Positions 4,887 through 5,422 of a DNA stretch of 5,422 nt are shown here, piece by piece. Every line of letters starts with the position of its first letter. Positions within the stretch are counted from its first letter, which is position 1. Origin of the DNA: Anaerolineae bacterium (GTDB taxonomy: Bacteria; Chloroflexota; Anaerolineae; Aggregatilineales; Phototrophicaceae); the NCBI GenBank assembly GCA_020848855.1, contig JADLHH010000646.1:1-5422 (forward strand). Reading direction: 5' to 3'. A model generated the notes under the pieces. It did no database searches. It saw nothing but the letters and a program-made list of their open reading frames with translations, and was not told the DNA's origin. Position numbers and translations under genes: made by a program.

Positions 4887-5422
4887 ATGTTGCCGGCGCG
4901 AAGAATCGCTCGTACAGAAGATCGCCGACGCGGTGATGAAAGGCGACGCTCGGATGCCCGTCTCGCGGCGACACGATGACATCCTGCGGCGACCATGCGG
5001 CGACTTCGTCGTACAACTTCAGGATGTCACGCTGTCCACGCGCTTCGAAAACCTGCGCGACCCGGTCGACATAGGCGATGCTGCGTACCGGGTCCTGCAT
5101 GTTCGGGAAGATGACGACGATCAGCCGCGCACCGATGCTGTCCACATAGTTGATGAACGCAGTAATCTCCTGCTCGTGGACTCCCCAGATGGCGAAATTG
5201 TCGTAGCTGGCGTATTCGGCTGCCCAGTAGCCCTGGTCGAAGCCGACCGTGAAGCGCGAGTATATGAAATCCGCCAGATACGATTCGTGGGTAATCGACG
5301 GCGCTGTGTCGGCTGGCTGCAGCCCCAGCGTGAGTAAGGCGTATTCGATGTCGTTCAGGAAATACTGCAGGATGACCACGTCAGGCGCGGGATCGGGCGA
5401 TTGCGCAAGGGTGCGCTGCTCC
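4885..5422 (-). CDS. SGNH/GDSL-hydrolase-like protein, 5' end outside window
   Basis: C-terminal 178 residues of a protein that enters from the right edge; the GTG at 5379 is internal because the frame stays open to 5421. Residues are counted from the first complete codon. PDVVILQYFLNDI (13-25) matches the SGNH block with the strand followed by N-D, where N23 would form part of the oxyanion hole. LIVVIFPNMQDP (about 100-111) is the next core strand. SPRDGHPSVAFHHRVGDLLY (151-170) matches the last block, with D154 and H156 as the catalytic pair. The nucleophile serine block is outside the window and unseen. The family includes esterases, lipases and membrane-linked acetyl-transfer proteins; the reaction here is unknown. 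It precedes the carbamoyltransferase group on the same strand with an 85-bp gap. A GDSL-type gene (sxtL) next to a carbamoyltransferase is also known from the saxitoxin cluster, so a shared pathway is likely. Confidence 0.85.
   Translation of the reverse strand, partial: EQRTLAQSPDPAPDVVILQYFLNDIEYALLTLGLQPADTAPSITHESYLADFIYSRFTVGFDQGYWAAEYASYDNFAIWGVHEQEITAFINYVDSIGARLIVVIFPNMQDPVRSIAYVDRVAQVFEARGQRDILKLYDEVAAWSPQDVIVSPRDGHPSVAFHHRVGDLLYERFFAPAT

Noticed and set aside
4566..4982. A 138-residue version of the 77-residue gene with an upstream start.
   Set aside because: It would run back about 100 bases into the SGNH coding region and across the promoter, and the extra residues are basic and low in pattern. 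The GTG at 4799 has a far better ribosome binding site.
4885..5379. Taking the GTG at 5379 as the start of the SGNH gene.
   Set aside because: The frame is open to the window edge, the residues before it (SPDPAPDVV) fit the usual approach to this SGNH block, and the nucleophile serine block would be missing.

Overview
The window is GC-rich (about 60% by eye), densely coded bacterial DNA. It has one partial gene on the + strand (left) and six genes on the - strand. A receiver-GAF-SpoIIE phosphatase with a DVCDKGVGAAL-type catalytic loop, next to a carbamoyltransferase cassette with tiny membrane partners, suggests a free-living environmental bacterium. Chloroflexota (Anaerolineae-like) is my best guess. 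It rests on sequence flavour and not on a marker gene.

Left part (1-2243). The 3' three quarters of a signalling protein enters from the left edge: the end of a receiver domain, a coiled coil, a GAF domain and a PP2C/SpoIIE (RsbU-type) phosphatase. Nine bases after its stop lies the convergent end of a YdeI/OmpD-associated (DUF1905) protein gene on the - strand. That gene has its own well-formed sigma-70-like promoter, whose -10 hexamer is one arm of a perfect 14-bp palindrome, so it is probably repressor-controlled. The gene-free stretch of about 190 bp upstream also holds a nested inverted repeat.

Right part (2244-5422). Five - strand genes read leftwards: an SGNH/GDSL-hydrolase-like protein (entering from the right edge), a 77-aa one-helix membrane protein, a 596-aa NodU/CmcH/TobZ-family carbamoyltransferase, a DUF5989-type protein of 56 residues that the supplied ORF calls missed, and a 115-aa protein with three membrane segments. 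The last four are separated by 3, 5-8 and 1 bases, so they are almost certainly co-transcribed and translationally coupled. A near-consensus promoter sits in the only real gap, just after the SGNH gene.

The gene content recalls sxtI-sxtJ-sxtK-sxtL of the cyanobacterial saxitoxin cluster (carbamoyltransferase, two small unknown proteins, GDSL lipase). The 77-aa protein looks like the C-terminal half of an SxtJ protein. No polyketide, peptide or toxin biosynthesis gene is visible here. The cassette is therefore best read as a general membrane-associated O-carbamoylation module of unknown acceptor (surface glycan or small metabolite), and this is the most interesting part of the window.
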